From positions 34,379 through 64,652 of the forward strand of contig QAXH01006701.1 in NCBI GenBank assembly GCA_004335635.1: DNA of 30,274 bases. The letters are read 5' to 3'. Shown here one piece after another: positions 17,265 to 25,442 of the stretch. Position 1 is the stretch's first letter. Each line of letters opens with the position of its first letter. The DNA is from Chloromonas sp. AAM2. Taxonomy: Eukaryota > Chlorophyta > Chlorophyceae > Chlamydomonadales > Chlamydomonadaceae. The notes beneath the pieces are model-generated. The model was not told the origin of the DNA, did not search any database, and was given only the letters and a program-made list of their open reading frames with translations. A program made the position numbers and the translations under genes.

Positions 17265-17289
17265 GCGATCATCTGGCTTTCCTGCTACG

Positions 17290-17318
17290 CAAAGATAACG
17301 TTCATTTCAATCAAAAAA
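17290..17318 (-). promoter_or_regulatory. Probable promoter of rnpB
   Basis: On the minus strand TATCTTTG (plus 17290-17297) matches the Bacteroidota -7 consensus TAnnTTTG and ends 3 nt before the P1 strand of the RNA. A T-rich TTTTTTG lies upstream (plus 17312-17318), but the 14-nt spacing is short, so the -33 element is uncertain. The identical TATCTTTG precedes the tRNA-Leu gene. Confidence 0.5.
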
Positions 17319-17347
17319 TTGGCCCATCTTGCTATACTGCGTTATAG

Positions 17348-17372
17348 GTCATTCCCGCGCAGGCGGATATCC
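17348..17372. repeat. Short REP-like palindrome
   Basis: GTCATTCCCGCGCAGGCGGATATCC contains a CCGC/GCGG stem. It closely resembles the GTCATTCCCGCGCAGGCGGGAAT-type palindromes found scattered between genes in many bacterial genomes. This is a single copy here, with one end decayed. Confidence 0.45.
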
Positions 17373-17405
17373 AAATAATACCATAGATTAGATTACAGAA
17401 CTTGG

Positions 17406-17438
17406 AAAAAATAAGATTTCACGCATTCGCAGTGAAAT
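17406..17438 (-). terminator. Probable terminator of the DUF2784/crotonase transcription unit
   Basis: On the minus strand ATTTCAC and GTGAAAT form a perfect 7-bp stem (plus 17416-17422 and 17432-17438), with two inner GC pairs, followed by CTTATTTTTT. It begins 10 nt after the DUF2784 stop codon. The stem is AT-rich, so termination may be weak. Confidence 0.55.
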
Positions 17439-17447
17439 GACTTCAGG

Positions 17448-17819
17448 TTAGGATTTCCGAAAGTTCACGTACAGCGAGATCAAAAAGGCCCCAATCCCCA
17501 AACCGGCTACCCATACATCCACCCAAAATGGATCCCAACTAAAACCGGTAACCAAATCGAGATAGTATTTGATGTAAGAAGCGGGAAGGTCGGTTTCGCC
17601 TAATTCATATTTCACCTGCCAATGCCAATCCGTGCAGGGGCAATATCCCCAGCCATAAAACGCACCCAGCCCCACCCAGGAAAAAATAGTTGCTGAAATA
17701 ACATACAGATGCAGTTTACGCGACTTTGCCCAAATCCATCCCGTTAGATTAAATGCAATCAATCCAAAGTGGAAGGTCACAAAAAAGAAATCTAACAACT
17801 GATATCCTACGTCTGACAT
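17448..17819 (-). CDS. DUF2784 family small membrane protein
   Basis: A 123-residue protein with three or four hydrophobic segments (about residues 5-28, 36-55 and 98-118). It carries the DUF2784 hallmark YGWGYCPCTDWHWQVKYELG around residues 54-73, with a Cys-x-Cys and an invariant-looking WHW. The family is widespread but of unknown function. It is 9 nt downstream of the crotonase gene on the same strand and is likely co-transcribed with it; the pairing may or may not be functional. Confidence 0.88.
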   Translation of the reverse strand: MSDVGYQLLDFFFVTFHFGLIAFNLTGWIWAKSRKLHLYVISATIFSWVGLGAFYGWGYCPCTDWHWQVKYELGETDLPASYIKYYLDLVTGFSWDPFWVDVWVAGLGIGAFLISLYVNFRKS

Positions 17820-17828
17820 AAGGAAACC

Positions 17829-18590
17829 TTAGCGTTCATTTCGGTTCATGAATTTTTCAACCCGTTCGATATGTTGCTCATCAACCCATAATTTTGAAAA
17901 TGGTGTGATCTCTGATTGAAGGGCTTCATCGCGGTGTTTTGAAATTCGCATTGCTCCTTTTTTTATGATCCGTATGAATTTACGGTCGTTTTTAGTGAGT
18001 TTCATTGTCCAGTCGAGCACCTCTTCCTGCAAAGAATCTCCTTGTACAATATGCTCTATCATGCCATGTGCCAATACGGTTTTTGCATCATGAATATCCG
18101 ACTTTCCAAGCCATTCAAGGGCTTTTGTCCGGCCTACTTTCTCAACTAAGCGAGTGAGTCCGCCCCACCCGGGAACCAAATAAAAACTCCCTTGTGTAAA
18201 TCCAAATCTTGCGTTTGCAACGGACAGCCTGAAATCAAATGCCAGCATCAGTTCTATACCACCCCCATAGGCATCTCCATTTATGCAAGCTACCGTCCAG
18301 CAGGGAAGTTCTTCGATACGACGCAATAGACGCTGCATTCTCTTTGCTTTGGCAACCGCTTCCTCTTTTGATCTTATCGTATGAAATTTCTTTAAGTCTC
18401 CCCCGGAGACAAATGATGCTGTGCCGGTACCACTTAAAATCAGTACTCTTATCTGTTCGTCATGTTCAACGTGATCCACCAACTCTTCCAGCTTTTCCAT
18501 TACCTCAAAGTCGATGGCATTACGAGCCGCTGGCCGATTAATTTTTACCCACAAAGTGAACTCTGAAATGCGCTCCTGAGTTAAAACCAT
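17829..18590 (-). CDS. Enoyl-CoA hydratase/isomerase (crotonase) family protein
   Basis: The crotonase fold is clear: NRPAARNAID near residue 18, the first oxyanion segment SGGDLKKF (62-69), the second, NGDAYGGGIELMLAFDFRL (about 104-122), and PGWGGLTRL. Of the two glutamates used by true enoyl-CoA hydratases, the one equivalent to rat Glu144 is present (Glu113), but the Glu164 position reads Gln (FGFTQGSF, about residue 133). It may therefore be an isomerase, a decarboxylase or another crotonase reaction rather than a standard hydratase; which one cannot be told. Its start at 18590 faces cysH across a 170-nt spacer that must hold both promoters. Confidence 0.87.
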   Translation of the reverse strand: MVLTQERISEFTLWVKINRPAARNAIDFEVMEKLEELVDHVEHDEQIRVLILSGTGTASFVSGGDLKKFHTIRSKEEAVAKAKRMQRLLRRIEELPCWTVACINGDAYGGGIELMLAFDFRLSVANARFGFTQGSFYLVPGWGGLTRLVEKVGRTKALEWLGKSDIHDAKTVLAHGMIEHIVQGDSLQEEVLDWTMKLTKNDRKFIRIIKKGAMRISKHRDEALQSEITPFSKLWVDEQHIERVEKFMNRNER

Positions 18591-18760
18591 ATCAATCTTT
18601 TTAACTTAAAATATGAAATTTACGGTATCTCTAATTCATTCTTCATAACTATTTCTTTCACAAATAACTGCGATAGCTCTGGAAAAGCGCTTACAGAAAA
18701 AAGTGCCCATATTAGGTAGTAAACATTGAAAATTCCCCTAAAATGTAGGATCATTAAAGC

Positions 18761-19420
18761 ATGAAGTCGGTTCATATAAAAAAAATAAATCAATCTCTTT
18801 CTGCGGCACATAATGATGTGCGTATCGCCCATATTTTAAATAAATATCGGGATAATGTGCTTATTACTACCTCTTTTGGTACCACCTCGGCATTGCTCAT
18901 TCATATGATTAGCCGAATTCGTCCCAATCATCCAATTCATTTCATCGATACCAACTATCTTTTCCCCGAAACCCTTGAGTATAAAGACCAGCTTATTGAA
19001 CGATATGGAGTGAATGTAGTGGATCATGTTCCAGATGAAAAAAAACATCGTATCACCCGTGAAAATGAGCTTTGGAAATCTAATCCCGATCTCTGCTGCC
19101 ACTACAACAAAGTGGAACCCCTGGAGAAGATCAAAGAGGGACACAAAGTATGGATCTCAGGATTAATCGGGTATCAGAATAGCTACCGCAGCGGACTGGA
19201 GATCCTGCAGCAAAAAGATGACATCTACAGATATTATCCACTCATCGATTGGACACCGGAAATGGTGGATGATTATTTTGAGAGTTTTGGCATTCCACGC
19301 CATCCACTCGAGCGGTTTGGATTCGATTCCATCGGGTGTACTCACTGTACCAAAAAGGGAGAAGGACGAGAAGGGCGCTGGTCCGACTCCGGTAAAACAG
19401 AATGTGGTTTACACTGGTAA
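18761..19420 (+). CDS. cysH: Adenylyl-sulfate (APS) reductase, CysH family
   Basis: Reduces activated sulfate to sulfite in assimilatory sulfur metabolism, using thioredoxin. The nucleotide-binding region has TTSFGTTSALLIHMI and HFIDTNYLFPETLEY. Cys112-Cys113 (DLCCHYNKVEPL) and Cys193-x-x-Cys196 (GCTHC) form the four-cysteine set that binds a 4Fe-4S cluster, which marks APS reductases rather than the cluster-free PAPS enzymes. The catalytic cysteine is Cys215 in the C-terminal ECGLHW. At 219 residues it is at the short end for the family. No other sulfate genes are adjacent. It ends 2 nt from the convergent cutA gene. Confidence 0.93.
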   Translation: MKSVHIKKINQSLSAAHNDVRIAHILNKYRDNVLITTSFGTTSALLIHMISRIRPNHPIHFIDTNYLFPETLEYKDQLIERYGVNVVDHVPDEKKHRITRENELWKSNPDLCCHYNKVEPLEKIKEGHKVWISGLIGYQNSYRSGLEILQQKDDIYRYYPLIDWTPEMVDDYFESFGIPRHPLERFGFDSIGCTHCTKKGEGREGRWSDSGKTECGLHW

Positions 19421-19422
19421 GA

Positions 19423-19764
19423 TTATAGCTCAAACGGCTGCTTAGAATTATCTTCAAGCCAGTCGAGATATTCGATATTACCTTCATCTTCTGTAACCGT
19501 TATTGAAACAACTGCTGGCACTTCATAGCTATGCATTTCTTTGATCCGACGGGTAACTTTCCTCACTCTTGAATAGTGTGTTTTTATGATCAATACACAT
19601 TCCTGCTCTTCCTGAACTTCTCCCTTCCAGGTATAAATTGATTGCATCCCATCTATAATATTTGCACATGCGGCAAGTTTTTCTTCAACCACGGCCCGGC
19701 CAATTTTTTGGGCTTCTTCTTTTGTAGGCGTTGTAACGTAAAGTAAGCGTAGGTTTCTATACAT
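19423..19764 (-). CDS. cutA: CutA divalent-cation tolerance protein
   Basis: A 113-residue protein of normal CutA length. Family marks are the YVTTPTKEEAQKIGRAVVEEKLAAC start, ANI-x9-YTWKGEVQEEQECVLIIKT in the middle, and a C-terminal SITVTEDEGNIEYLDWL. CutA proteins form trimers of ferredoxin-like folds and bind divalent metals; the physiological role is debated. It converges on cysH with a 2-nt gap and is divergent from tRNA-Leu. Confidence 0.95.
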   Translation of the reverse strand: MYRNLRLLYVTTPTKEEAQKIGRAVVEEKLAACANIIDGMQSIYTWKGEVQEEQECVLIIKTHYSRVRKVTRRIKEMHSYEVPAVVSITVTEDEGNIEYLDWLEDNSKQPFEL

Positions 19765-19872
19765 AATGAGTCAAAATTCTGCATTTAAATTTCCAAATTC
19801 CAATCAAAAAATCGTTAATCTTTTGCCTGATGCCACTCATTCTTTTTCGAGATACTTTCTTACTCTAATAAG

Positions 19873-19903
19873 TTGAATTCAGAAATTGAAAGCTTTATCT
19901 TTG
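19873..19903 (+). promoter_or_regulatory. Bacteroidota-type promoter of tRNA-Leu
   Basis: TTG at 19873-19875, a 20-nt spacer and TATCTTTG at 19896-19903 match the Bacteroidota housekeeping consensus TTTG-N17-23-TAnnTTTG in sequence and spacing, though the -33 lacks one T. The expected start site is about 7-10 nt downstream, just before the tRNA at 19920. Confidence 0.65.
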
Positions 19904-19919
19904 TAAGCTCTGAAATTTT

Positions 19920-20003
19920 GCGAGAGTGGCGGAATTGGTAGACGCGCTAGATTTAGGATCTAGTATCTTAATCGATGTGGGGGTTCGAGTCCCCCCTCTC
20001 GTA
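19920..20003 (+). tRNA. tRNA-Leu, anticodon UAG
   Basis: A class II tRNA with a long variable arm. The acceptor GCGAGAG pairs with CTCTCGT (first pair G-U), the anticodon stem CTAGA/TCTAG surrounds loop TTTAGGA, and the anticodon TAG is at 19954-19956. The T arm has GGGGGTTCGAGTCCCCC. It reads CUN leucine codons. The CCA end is not encoded. The trigger factor gene follows 66 nt downstream and may share its promoter. Confidence 0.97.
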
Positions 20004-20069
20004 CTCCTTTCCTGAAATTGAAATCCTGTTCATTTATTGAATTCACATAATTATTAAAGCGGAGAAGAA

Positions 20070-21365
20070 GTGGATATTTCTGTAGAAGAACTCACATCTG
20101 TTGATAAAGAAGTTACCCTGAAAGCAAAACGAGAAGATCTTCAAGAGGACTTCGATAAAGCATACAAAAAATATAAAAACCAGATTCAGCTACCTGGCTT
20201 TCGGGCCGGAAAAGTTCCTATGGGACTTATTAAAAAGCGATTTGGAAAAGAAATTGAACAAGAAGAAATAAGCAACATTGTTCAGAAAATCTTTGAAAAA
20301 GAAGTAGTTCCCGAGTACGAGCCTATCGGTGAAACTGAAATGGTAGATTTTTCCTGGGAGAACGACGAGCTTGAGGTGAAATTCAAGATCGGAGGTAAAC
20401 CTGAAATTGATATTAAGGACCTATCTAAGATCGAAGTTAATAAAATGATCCATGATGTTACCGACGAGGAAGTGGATGAAGAGATAGAACGTACCTTAGA
20501 GCGCGAAGGAAACTGGGAAGTAGTAGACGAAGCGGCCGGTGATGAATCAAAACTAATCGTAGATGTGGTTACACTGGATGAAGAGGGAAATGAAGTAGAA
20601 GGTGAAGTGGATGAAGGACAGGAGATCGATCTCAGACAAGATGGTGCTGCTGAATTTCGCAAAGAACTATCCGGTAAAAAACCCGGAGATGTTGTTGATA
20701 TGGAGCTGGGAGAGGGAGATGAAACAGATCGTTTCCGTGTAACCATCAAGAAGGTACAAAAACTACACAAAGCGGAATTAACAGATGAGCTTATTGATGA
20801 ACAAAGTAATGGAGAAGCGGAGGATGAAGATCAGTTCAGAAGTTATATCAAAAGCCGTATGCAGGAATATTATGATCAGACATCTGAAGATCTGTTTAAG
20901 AATGATGTAGCCGATGCTCTTGTTGAAGCACATGAGTTTGAAGTTCCGGAGACTTTTGTCGCTCAAATTCAGGGATCCTACGTTGATCAGCTCAAACAAA
21001 AGCAAGGCGGGGAATTACCTGATAATTTTGACGCAGAACAATACAAGGCCGGAATGAAAGACCGAGCTGTTCGTGAGGCTAAGTGGTCTTTCATAAGTCA
21101 AAAACTTCAGGAAATATTTGAAGATATCGAAATAAAACCCGAAGATATTGATGAGCATTTAGCCGTACAGGCTGCTCAGTATGGAATGCCCACGGATCAA
21201 CTCAAGCAATATTATGCACAGCAGCCCCAAATGCTCGAACAACTCCGAAGCAGCATTCGCGAGAACAAAGTTTTTGACATCCTGCAGGATAAAGTGAAAG
21301 TAAAAGAACTTGGCAAAGATGCCTATCGCGAGCAGCAGGAAGAACAATCAAAGAAAAATAAATAA
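20070..21365 (+). CDS. tig: Trigger factor
   Basis: Ribosome-bound chaperone and peptidyl-prolyl isomerase that meets nascent chains at the tunnel exit. The N-terminal ribosome-binding domain has the signature QLPGFRAGKVPMGLIKKRFG (about residues 39-58). An FKBP-like domain follows (about 150-240, with KLIVDVVTLDEEG and GKKPGDVVDMELG), then a long helical C-terminal domain and a basic tail. The length of 431 residues is normal. The start is GTG at 20070, chosen for GGAGAAG at 20061-20067 and the conserved N-terminus (VEELTSVDKEVTLK). It is the first gene of the tig-clpP-clpX set, as in many bacteria, with 18 nt to clpP. Confidence 0.96.
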   Translation: MDISVEELTSVDKEVTLKAKREDLQEDFDKAYKKYKNQIQLPGFRAGKVPMGLIKKRFGKEIEQEEISNIVQKIFEKEVVPEYEPIGETEMVDFSWENDELEVKFKIGGKPEIDIKDLSKIEVNKMIHDVTDEEVDEEIERTLEREGNWEVVDEAAGDESKLIVDVVTLDEEGNEVEGEVDEGQEIDLRQDGAAEFRKELSGKKPGDVVDMELGEGDETDRFRVTIKKVQKLHKAELTDELIDEQSNGEAEDEDQFRSYIKSRMQEYYDQTSEDLFKNDVADALVEAHEFEVPETFVAQIQGSYVDQLKQKQGGELPDNFDAEQYKAGMKDRAVREAKWSFISQKLQEIFEDIEIKPEDIDEHLAVQAAQYGMPTDQLKQYYAQQPQMLEQLRSSIRENKVFDILQDKVKVKELGKDAYREQQEEQSKKNK

Positions 21366-21383
21366 CTACCTTACGAGGACGTC

Positions 21384-22040
21384 ATGATTACCAATCAACC
21401 TCTTTTTGAAGACCCAAATTTAGATTCCGTCAAACCTGTTCAAAATAATTTGGTTCCTATGGTGGTAGAAACTACCAGCCGGGGAGAGCGTGCCTATGAT
21501 ATTTACTCGCGCCTGCTTAAAGACCGGATTGTGATCCTGGGAACACCTGTAAATGATGCCGTAGCAAGCTCAATTATGGCTCAACTACTTTTCCTTGAGA
21601 GCGAGGACCCTGAAAAAGACATCCAGTTTTACATCAATAGTCCGGGCGGTGTTGTTTCGGCCGGTTTAGCCATCTATGATACTATTCAGCATATTAAATG
21701 CGATGTAGCTACAACTTGTATGGGTATGGCCGCAAGTATGGGAGCTGTTCTTCTGACAGCCGGAACAAAAGGCAAAAGAAGCTGCCTGCCGCATTCCCGA
21801 GTAATGATTCATCAACCTTTGGGTGGAACGCAAGGGCAAGCAAGCGATATTGAAATTGAAGCCCGGGAGATCATTCGTGTTAAAAAAGAATTGGGACAAA
21901 TTATTGCTGACCATAGTGGGCAGGATGTTGAAAAGGTTTTAGAAGACTCTGACCGTAACAAATGGATGACCGCTGATGAGGCCAAAGACTACGGATTGGT
22001 AGATAATGTAATCGCCAAACCTTCTAAAAATTCCAAATAA
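21384..22040 (+). CDS. clpP: ATP-dependent Clp protease proteolytic subunit
   Basis: Serine peptidase that forms the double-ring proteolytic chamber fed by ClpX. The catalytic residues are Ser118 in MGMAASMGA, His143 in MIHQPLGG and an Asp in EDSDRN near residue 190. [18 protein letters not shown] is also typical. At 218 residues it carries a short N-terminal propeptide-like extension ([18 protein letters not shown]) before the conserved [20 protein letters not shown]. The start ATG is preceded by ACGAGGACG at 21374-21382. clpX begins 28 nt downstream. Confidence 0.98.
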   Translation: MITNQPLFEDPNLDSVKPVQNNLVPMVVETTSRGERAYDIYSRLLKDRIVILGTPVNDAVASSIMAQLLFLESEDPEKDIQFYINSPGGVVSAGLAIYDTIQHIKCDVATTCMGMAASMGAVLLTAGTKGKRSCLPHSRVMIHQPLGGTQGQASDIEIEAREIIRVKKELGQIIADHSGQDVEKVLEDSDRNKWMTADEAKDYGLVDNVIAKPSKNSK

Positions 22041-22068
22041 TTGTCATTTTCATTAAATTAAGCTTGTT

Positions 22069-23322
22069 ATGAGCGATAAAGAGAAAAACAGCGATATTGT
22101 ACACTGTTCATTTTGCAGTCGCTCCAGCCTTGAAGTGAACAGTATGGTGGCTGGCCCAGGGGTTTATATTTGCGATCGTTGTGTTGAAGATGCATCAAGT
22201 ATCATTCAAAGTGATCTGGCATCTTTAGCACGCCGTCGGGAAAAAAGTTTTAAACCAATGCTCAAACCCGTTGAGATTAAAAATAAGCTCGACGAGTATG
22301 TTATTGGTCAGGAACAAGCCAAAAAAACCTTATCAGTTGCTGTTTATAATCACTATAAGCGCATTTCTGCTGAAAATGCAGATCTCGATGATACTCAAAT
22401 TGAGAAATCAAATATCATGTTGTTGGGGCCCACAGGTAGTGGTAAAACGTTATTAGCCCGTACACTTGCCCGCATTATTGATGTTCCTTTCACTATTGCA
22501 GATGCCACCGTTTTAACCGAAGCCGGATATGTTGGGGAAGATGTTGAAAGTATTTTAAGCAACCTGCTTCAGGCTGCTGATTATGACGTTGAACGAGCAA
22601 AGCGTGGTATTGTATATATCGACGAGGTTGATAAAGTAGCACGCAAGAGTGATAATCCTTCAATTACCCGTGATGTGAGTGGAGAAGGTGTTCAGCAGGC
22701 TTTACTAAAAATCCTGGAAGGTACCGTAGCAAATATTCCACCAAAAGGAGGAAGAAAGCACCCAGAACAAAGCTTTATCCAATTAGATACAGCTGACATT
22801 TTATTTATTTGCGGTGGTGCTTTTTCTGGGCTTGAAGAAATTATTTCCCGTCGTTTATCTACCAGCGTGATGGGCTTTCATAATAAAGACCAGGTGAAGT
22901 TTGATAAGGATAATCCGGAAATATTTGTCCATGTTGAACCTGAAGATCTTCAGCATTATGGCCTTATTCCGGAACTCATCGGTCGATTACCGGTTATTTG
23001 CGGATTACATGAGTTGTCAGATGAAGCCATGTTAGATATTTTGAAAACTCCGAAAAATGCTTTGGTCAAGCAATACACCAAGTTATTTGGTATGGAAGAT
23101 GTTGAGCTTGAGCTTGAAGAAGATGCCCTCAAAGCTATTGTACAGCGGGCTAAAGCTCGAAAAACCGGAGCCCGTGGTTTACGTTCTATTATGGAAGCAG
23201 CCATGCTGGATATTATGTTCACGTTACCTTCCATGAAAAATATTTCCAAGTGCGTGATCACCAAAGAGACCATAGAAAAACAAGCTCCGCCGGTCTACGA
23301 AAAACAAAAAGCTTCCGCCTAA
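22069..23322 (+). CDS. clpX: ATP-dependent Clp protease ATP-binding subunit ClpX
   Basis: AAA+ unfoldase that recognises tagged proteins, including those labelled by the tmRNA system, and threads them into ClpP. The N-terminal zinc-binding domain has Cys13, Cys16, Cys35 and Cys38. Walker A is GPTGSGKT at residues 120-127, Walker B is IVYIDEVDK, the pore loop is GYVGED, and the sensor 2 region is [16 protein letters not shown]. The length of 417 residues is normal. It is followed by a strong terminator, so tig-clpP-clpX forms one unit. Confidence 0.98.
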   Translation: MSDKEKNSDIVHCSFCSRSSLEVNSMVAGPGVYICDRCVEDASSIIQSDLASLARRREKSFKPMLKPVEIKNKLDEYVIGQEQAKKTLSVAVYNHYKRISAENADLDDTQIEKSNIMLLGPTGSGKTLLARTLARIIDVPFTIADATVLTEAGYVGEDVESILSNLLQAADYDVERAKRGIVYIDEVDKVARKSDNPSITRDVSGEGVQQALLKILEGTVANIPPKGGRKHPEQSFIQLDTADILFICGGAFSGLEEIISRRLSTSVMGFHNKDQVKFDKDNPEIFVHVEPEDLQHYGLIPELIGRLPVICGLHELSDEAMLDILKTPKNALVKQYTKLFGMEDVELELEEDALKAIVQRAKARKTGARGLRSIMEAAMLDIMFTLPSMKNISKCVITKETIEKQAPPVYEKQKASA

Positions 23323-23331
23323 CCACATTCT

Positions 23332-23358
23332 GCCTCCTGTAAAACAGGGGGCTTTTTT
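23332..23358 (+). terminator. Rho-independent terminator after clpX
   Basis: Arms GCCTCCTGT (23332-23340) and ACAGGGGGC (23344-23352), with one G-U pair and an AAA loop, are followed by six T. It lies 9 nt after the clpX stop codon and ends the tig-clpP-clpX unit. Confidence 0.9.
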
Positions 23359-23403
23359 GTATCTCACCTTTTATATTACCAGAAAAGGTTTAGCCTTAGT
23401 TAT

Positions 23404-24747
23404 ATGAAACTTTTTGTTCCTTCAAACAGGATTAAACTTGTATTGGTACTTCTGCTCATTACTTTAGGGGTAGGATCCGTTGTTTATAACCAATACCTGG
23501 TTACTAAGATCCTGGAGCAAGAGCGGGCAAGCGTCGAGTTATGGACGCGGGCCATTGAATTTAACAGTCAGCTGGTTAATGAACAATCCAGCACCAAGCT
23601 GTTGAACGCGCTCCAAATTTTGGAAGATATTGAAGAAGTTCCGGATACCGTTTTTAAACTCATCGAGGAAGCCGAATCTATCCGGAGTTCTACTGATTTT
23701 GTTACGGAAGAAATCATAGTGGAGGACCGGTTTAAAATCCCAACTATCGTTATTGACTCCAGTGACTTCATTGTTGCATCCCGTAATATAGACTCACTTA
23801 GATTTTCTTCCCGAAAGTCCAGAGAAGAACTGGTGCGAGAGTTCAAAAGCCTGAATACCCCTTTGGAGTTTAAAATTGGCGATGAAAACCGTCAGATAAC
23901 TCAATTTGTGTATTATGGTGAAAGTCCGACCGTACAAATGCTGCGCTATTTCCCATACATTCAGATATTGCTATTAGGCCTTTTGCTTGGAATCGGTTAC
24001 ACCACGTACAGAAGTATTACACGATCCGAGCAATCCAATCTTTGGGTGGGTATGGCAAAAGAAGCGGCTCATCAGTTGGGAACGCCTATTTCAAGCCTTT
24101 ATGGCTGGCTGCAATTATTAAAAGATGAATATCGGTTTGATGAGACAGCAACGAACATTGCCAACGAGATTGAAAAAGATATTCAACGATTGCGAGGGGT
24201 TGCCGAACGATTTGGTAAGATCGGTTCAGAACCTGAGCTCAAAAAAATGGATATCGGCCCAATATTAGAACAAGTTATGGTGTACATGGAGCGCAGGCTC
24301 CCGCGTTTAGGTAAATCCATACAGGTACATAAAGACTTGCAAGCGAATGCCATTGTAAAGGCTAATCCGGAGCTGCTGCAATGGGCGATCGAGAATTTAG
24401 TGAAGAACTCAATGGATTCACTCAGAGGAAAAGAGACGGAAGGTTATATCTCAGTAAGTTCAAAATTACAGGAAGGAGAGGTCGTAATTGACATAGAAGA
24501 TTCAGGCTCTGGAATCGATATTAAGAATGTAAAAAACATCTTTAAACCAGGTTTCAGCACAAAAAAGAGAGGATGGGGATTAGGACTTAGCCTAACGAAA
24601 CGAATAATCGAAGATTATCACAACGGAAGCGTGTTTGTACTTCGCTCCGAATTAGATGAAGGCACCACGATGCGCGTTTCATTAAAAGTTCAACAATTGG
24701 GGACAGAGGAAGATGCCTATCCCTTAAGAGATCAATCTCCCGTATAA
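23404..24747 (+). CDS. Orphan sensor histidine kinase with extracytoplasmic domain
   Basis: One membrane segment lies at about residues 11-31 and another at 184-203, enclosing a periplasmic domain of about 150 residues of no recognised type. There is no HAMP domain. The kinase part has phosphoacceptor His223 in EAAHQLGTPISSL, the N box WAIENLVKNSMDS, G1 in IEDSGSGI and G2 in RGWGLGLSLTKRI. This compact kinase type is common in Bacteroidota. No response regulator is adjacent; the next gene, an ECF sigma factor, is convergent and the two coding ends overlap by 16 nt. Confidence 0.92.
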   Translation: MKLFVPSNRIKLVLVLLLITLGVGSVVYNQYLVTKILEQERASVELWTRAIEFNSQLVNEQSSTKLLNALQILEDIEEVPDTVFKLIEEAESIRSSTDFVTEEIIVEDRFKIPTIVIDSSDFIVASRNIDSLRFSSRKSREELVREFKSLNTPLEFKIGDENRQITQFVYYGESPTVQMLRYFPYIQILLLGLLLGIGYTTYRSITRSEQSNLWVGMAKEAAHQLGTPISSLYGWLQLLKDEYRFDETATNIANEIEKDIQRLRGVAERFGKIGSEPELKKMDIGPILEQVMVYMERRLPRLGKSIQVHKDLQANAIVKANPELLQWAIENLVKNSMDSLRGKETEGYISVSSKLQEGEVVIDIEDSGSGIDIKNVKNIFKPGFSTKKRGWGLGLSLTKRIIEDYHNGSVFVLRSELDEGTTMRVSLKVQQLGTEEDAYPLRDQSPV

Positions 24748-25307
24748 CCACGCTTTTTGGCATATTCAAGAAGCTCGGTCTTCAGTAAATTTCTACCACG
24801 ATGTAAACGAGACCGGATCGTACCTATGGGAACATCAAGCATATTTGCTATTTCTTCGTACGTGTATCCTTCTACATCACAAAGCAAAACAACCGTTCTG
24901 AAATCTTCCGGTAGTCGTGTCAATGCCTCTGAAAGGTCGTCATCCATCATCTCCCGAAACATCAAGCTTTCAAGATCAGATGTTTCCGTTCGCTCGGCTC
25001 TTACTGATTCGTAATAAGAGGACACTTCATCATAATCTACCTGAGATGGCTTCTTCGAGTTTTTTCGATAATTATTGATGAAAGAATTCTTCAATATTCT
25101 AAACATCCAAGCTTTGGCATTGGTACCTTTTTCGTAACTGCTAAAAAAGCGGTAGGCTTTTACGATCGTATCCTGCACCAAATCTTCCGCATCGTTGGGA
25201 TCTGTTGTCAGTCGAAGAGCAAAATTATACAACGCATCCATATGAGGTATAATCTCTTCATCGAAATCCCTTTGTTTCTTTTTCTCATCTCTCGTTAATT
25301 GAGACAT
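24732..25307 (-). CDS. ECF-type RNA polymerase sigma factor
   Basis: Region 2 covers about residues 20-90, with DAEDLVQDTIVKAYRFF and AWMFRILKNSFINNYRK. Region 4 covers about 125-180, with LPEDFRTVVLLCDVEGYTY, EEIANMLDVPIGTIRSR and LHRGR. There is no region 1.1 or 3, so it is an extracytoplasmic-function sigma factor of the RpoE-like kind. No anti-sigma gene is adjacent on the same strand: the downstream neighbour is the convergent sensor kinase. An AAGAAGGGA lies about 6-14 nt before the start. The promoter region contains a perfect 13-bp inverted repeat. Confidence 0.95.
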   Translation of the reverse strand: MSQLTRDEKKKQRDFDEEIIPHMDALYNFALRLTTDPNDAEDLVQDTIVKAYRFFSSYEKGTNAKAWMFRILKNSFINNYRKNSKKPSQVDYDEVSSYYESVRAERTETSDLESLMFREMMDDDLSEALTRLPEDFRTVVLLCDVEGYTYEEIANMLDVPIGTIRSRLHRGRNLLKTELLEYAKKRGYTGD

Positions 25308-25372
25308 GTTACCATCCCTTCTTTATTCAATATCATCTAATAATATTCTGTGCTTAGCACCTTTAAAAACGA

Positions 25373-25412
25373 CTATTTAATATTATCTAAAAAGCACTTT
25401 AATATTAAATAG
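25373..25412. promoter_or_regulatory. Perfect 13-bp inverted repeat upstream of the ECF sigma gene
   Basis: CTATTTAATATTA (25373-25385) and TAATATTAAATAG (25400-25412) are perfectly complementary across a 14-nt spacer. They lie 66-105 bp before the sigma factor start and 31 bp or more after the stop of the CPBP protease gene on the same strand. It could be an operator or promoter element for the sigma gene. Read on the minus strand, it is followed by TCGTTTTT, so an AT-only terminator for the aroC unit is the alternative. Confidence 0.5.
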
Positions 25413-25442
25413 ATTGTATTGATAATCCCGTTAATACTTTTC

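Larger units (their letters stand above)
16775..17286 (-). ncRNA. rnpB: RNase P RNA (type A) with greatly enlarged P3
   Basis: This catalytic RNA matures the 5' ends of tRNAs. On the minus strand it shows the P4 and core strings GAGGAAAGTCCGGAC (plus 17079-17093), GGTGAAAAGGTGAGGTAAGAGC, a P12 hairpin CCCCGACGGTAACGTCGGGG, GGTAAACC, and ACAGAATCCGGCTTA (plus 16789-16803). The ends pair as P1: AGCAGGAAAGCC (plus 17275-17286) with GGTTTTCCTGCT (plus 16775-16786). P2 pairs GATGATC (17267-17273) with GATCATC (16808-16814). The whole RNA is about 512 nt, against roughly 350-400 in most bacteria. The excess is in P3 (17094-17264), which is 171 nt, compared with about 40 in E. coli. A promoter lies just upstream and a terminator just downstream. 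Confidence 0.95.

Noticed and set aside
20282..20770. 162-codon serine-rich minus-strand frame inside tig
   Set aside because: It is the antisense of acidic GAA/GAT-rich coding sequence of trigger factor, which produces serine-rich shadows.
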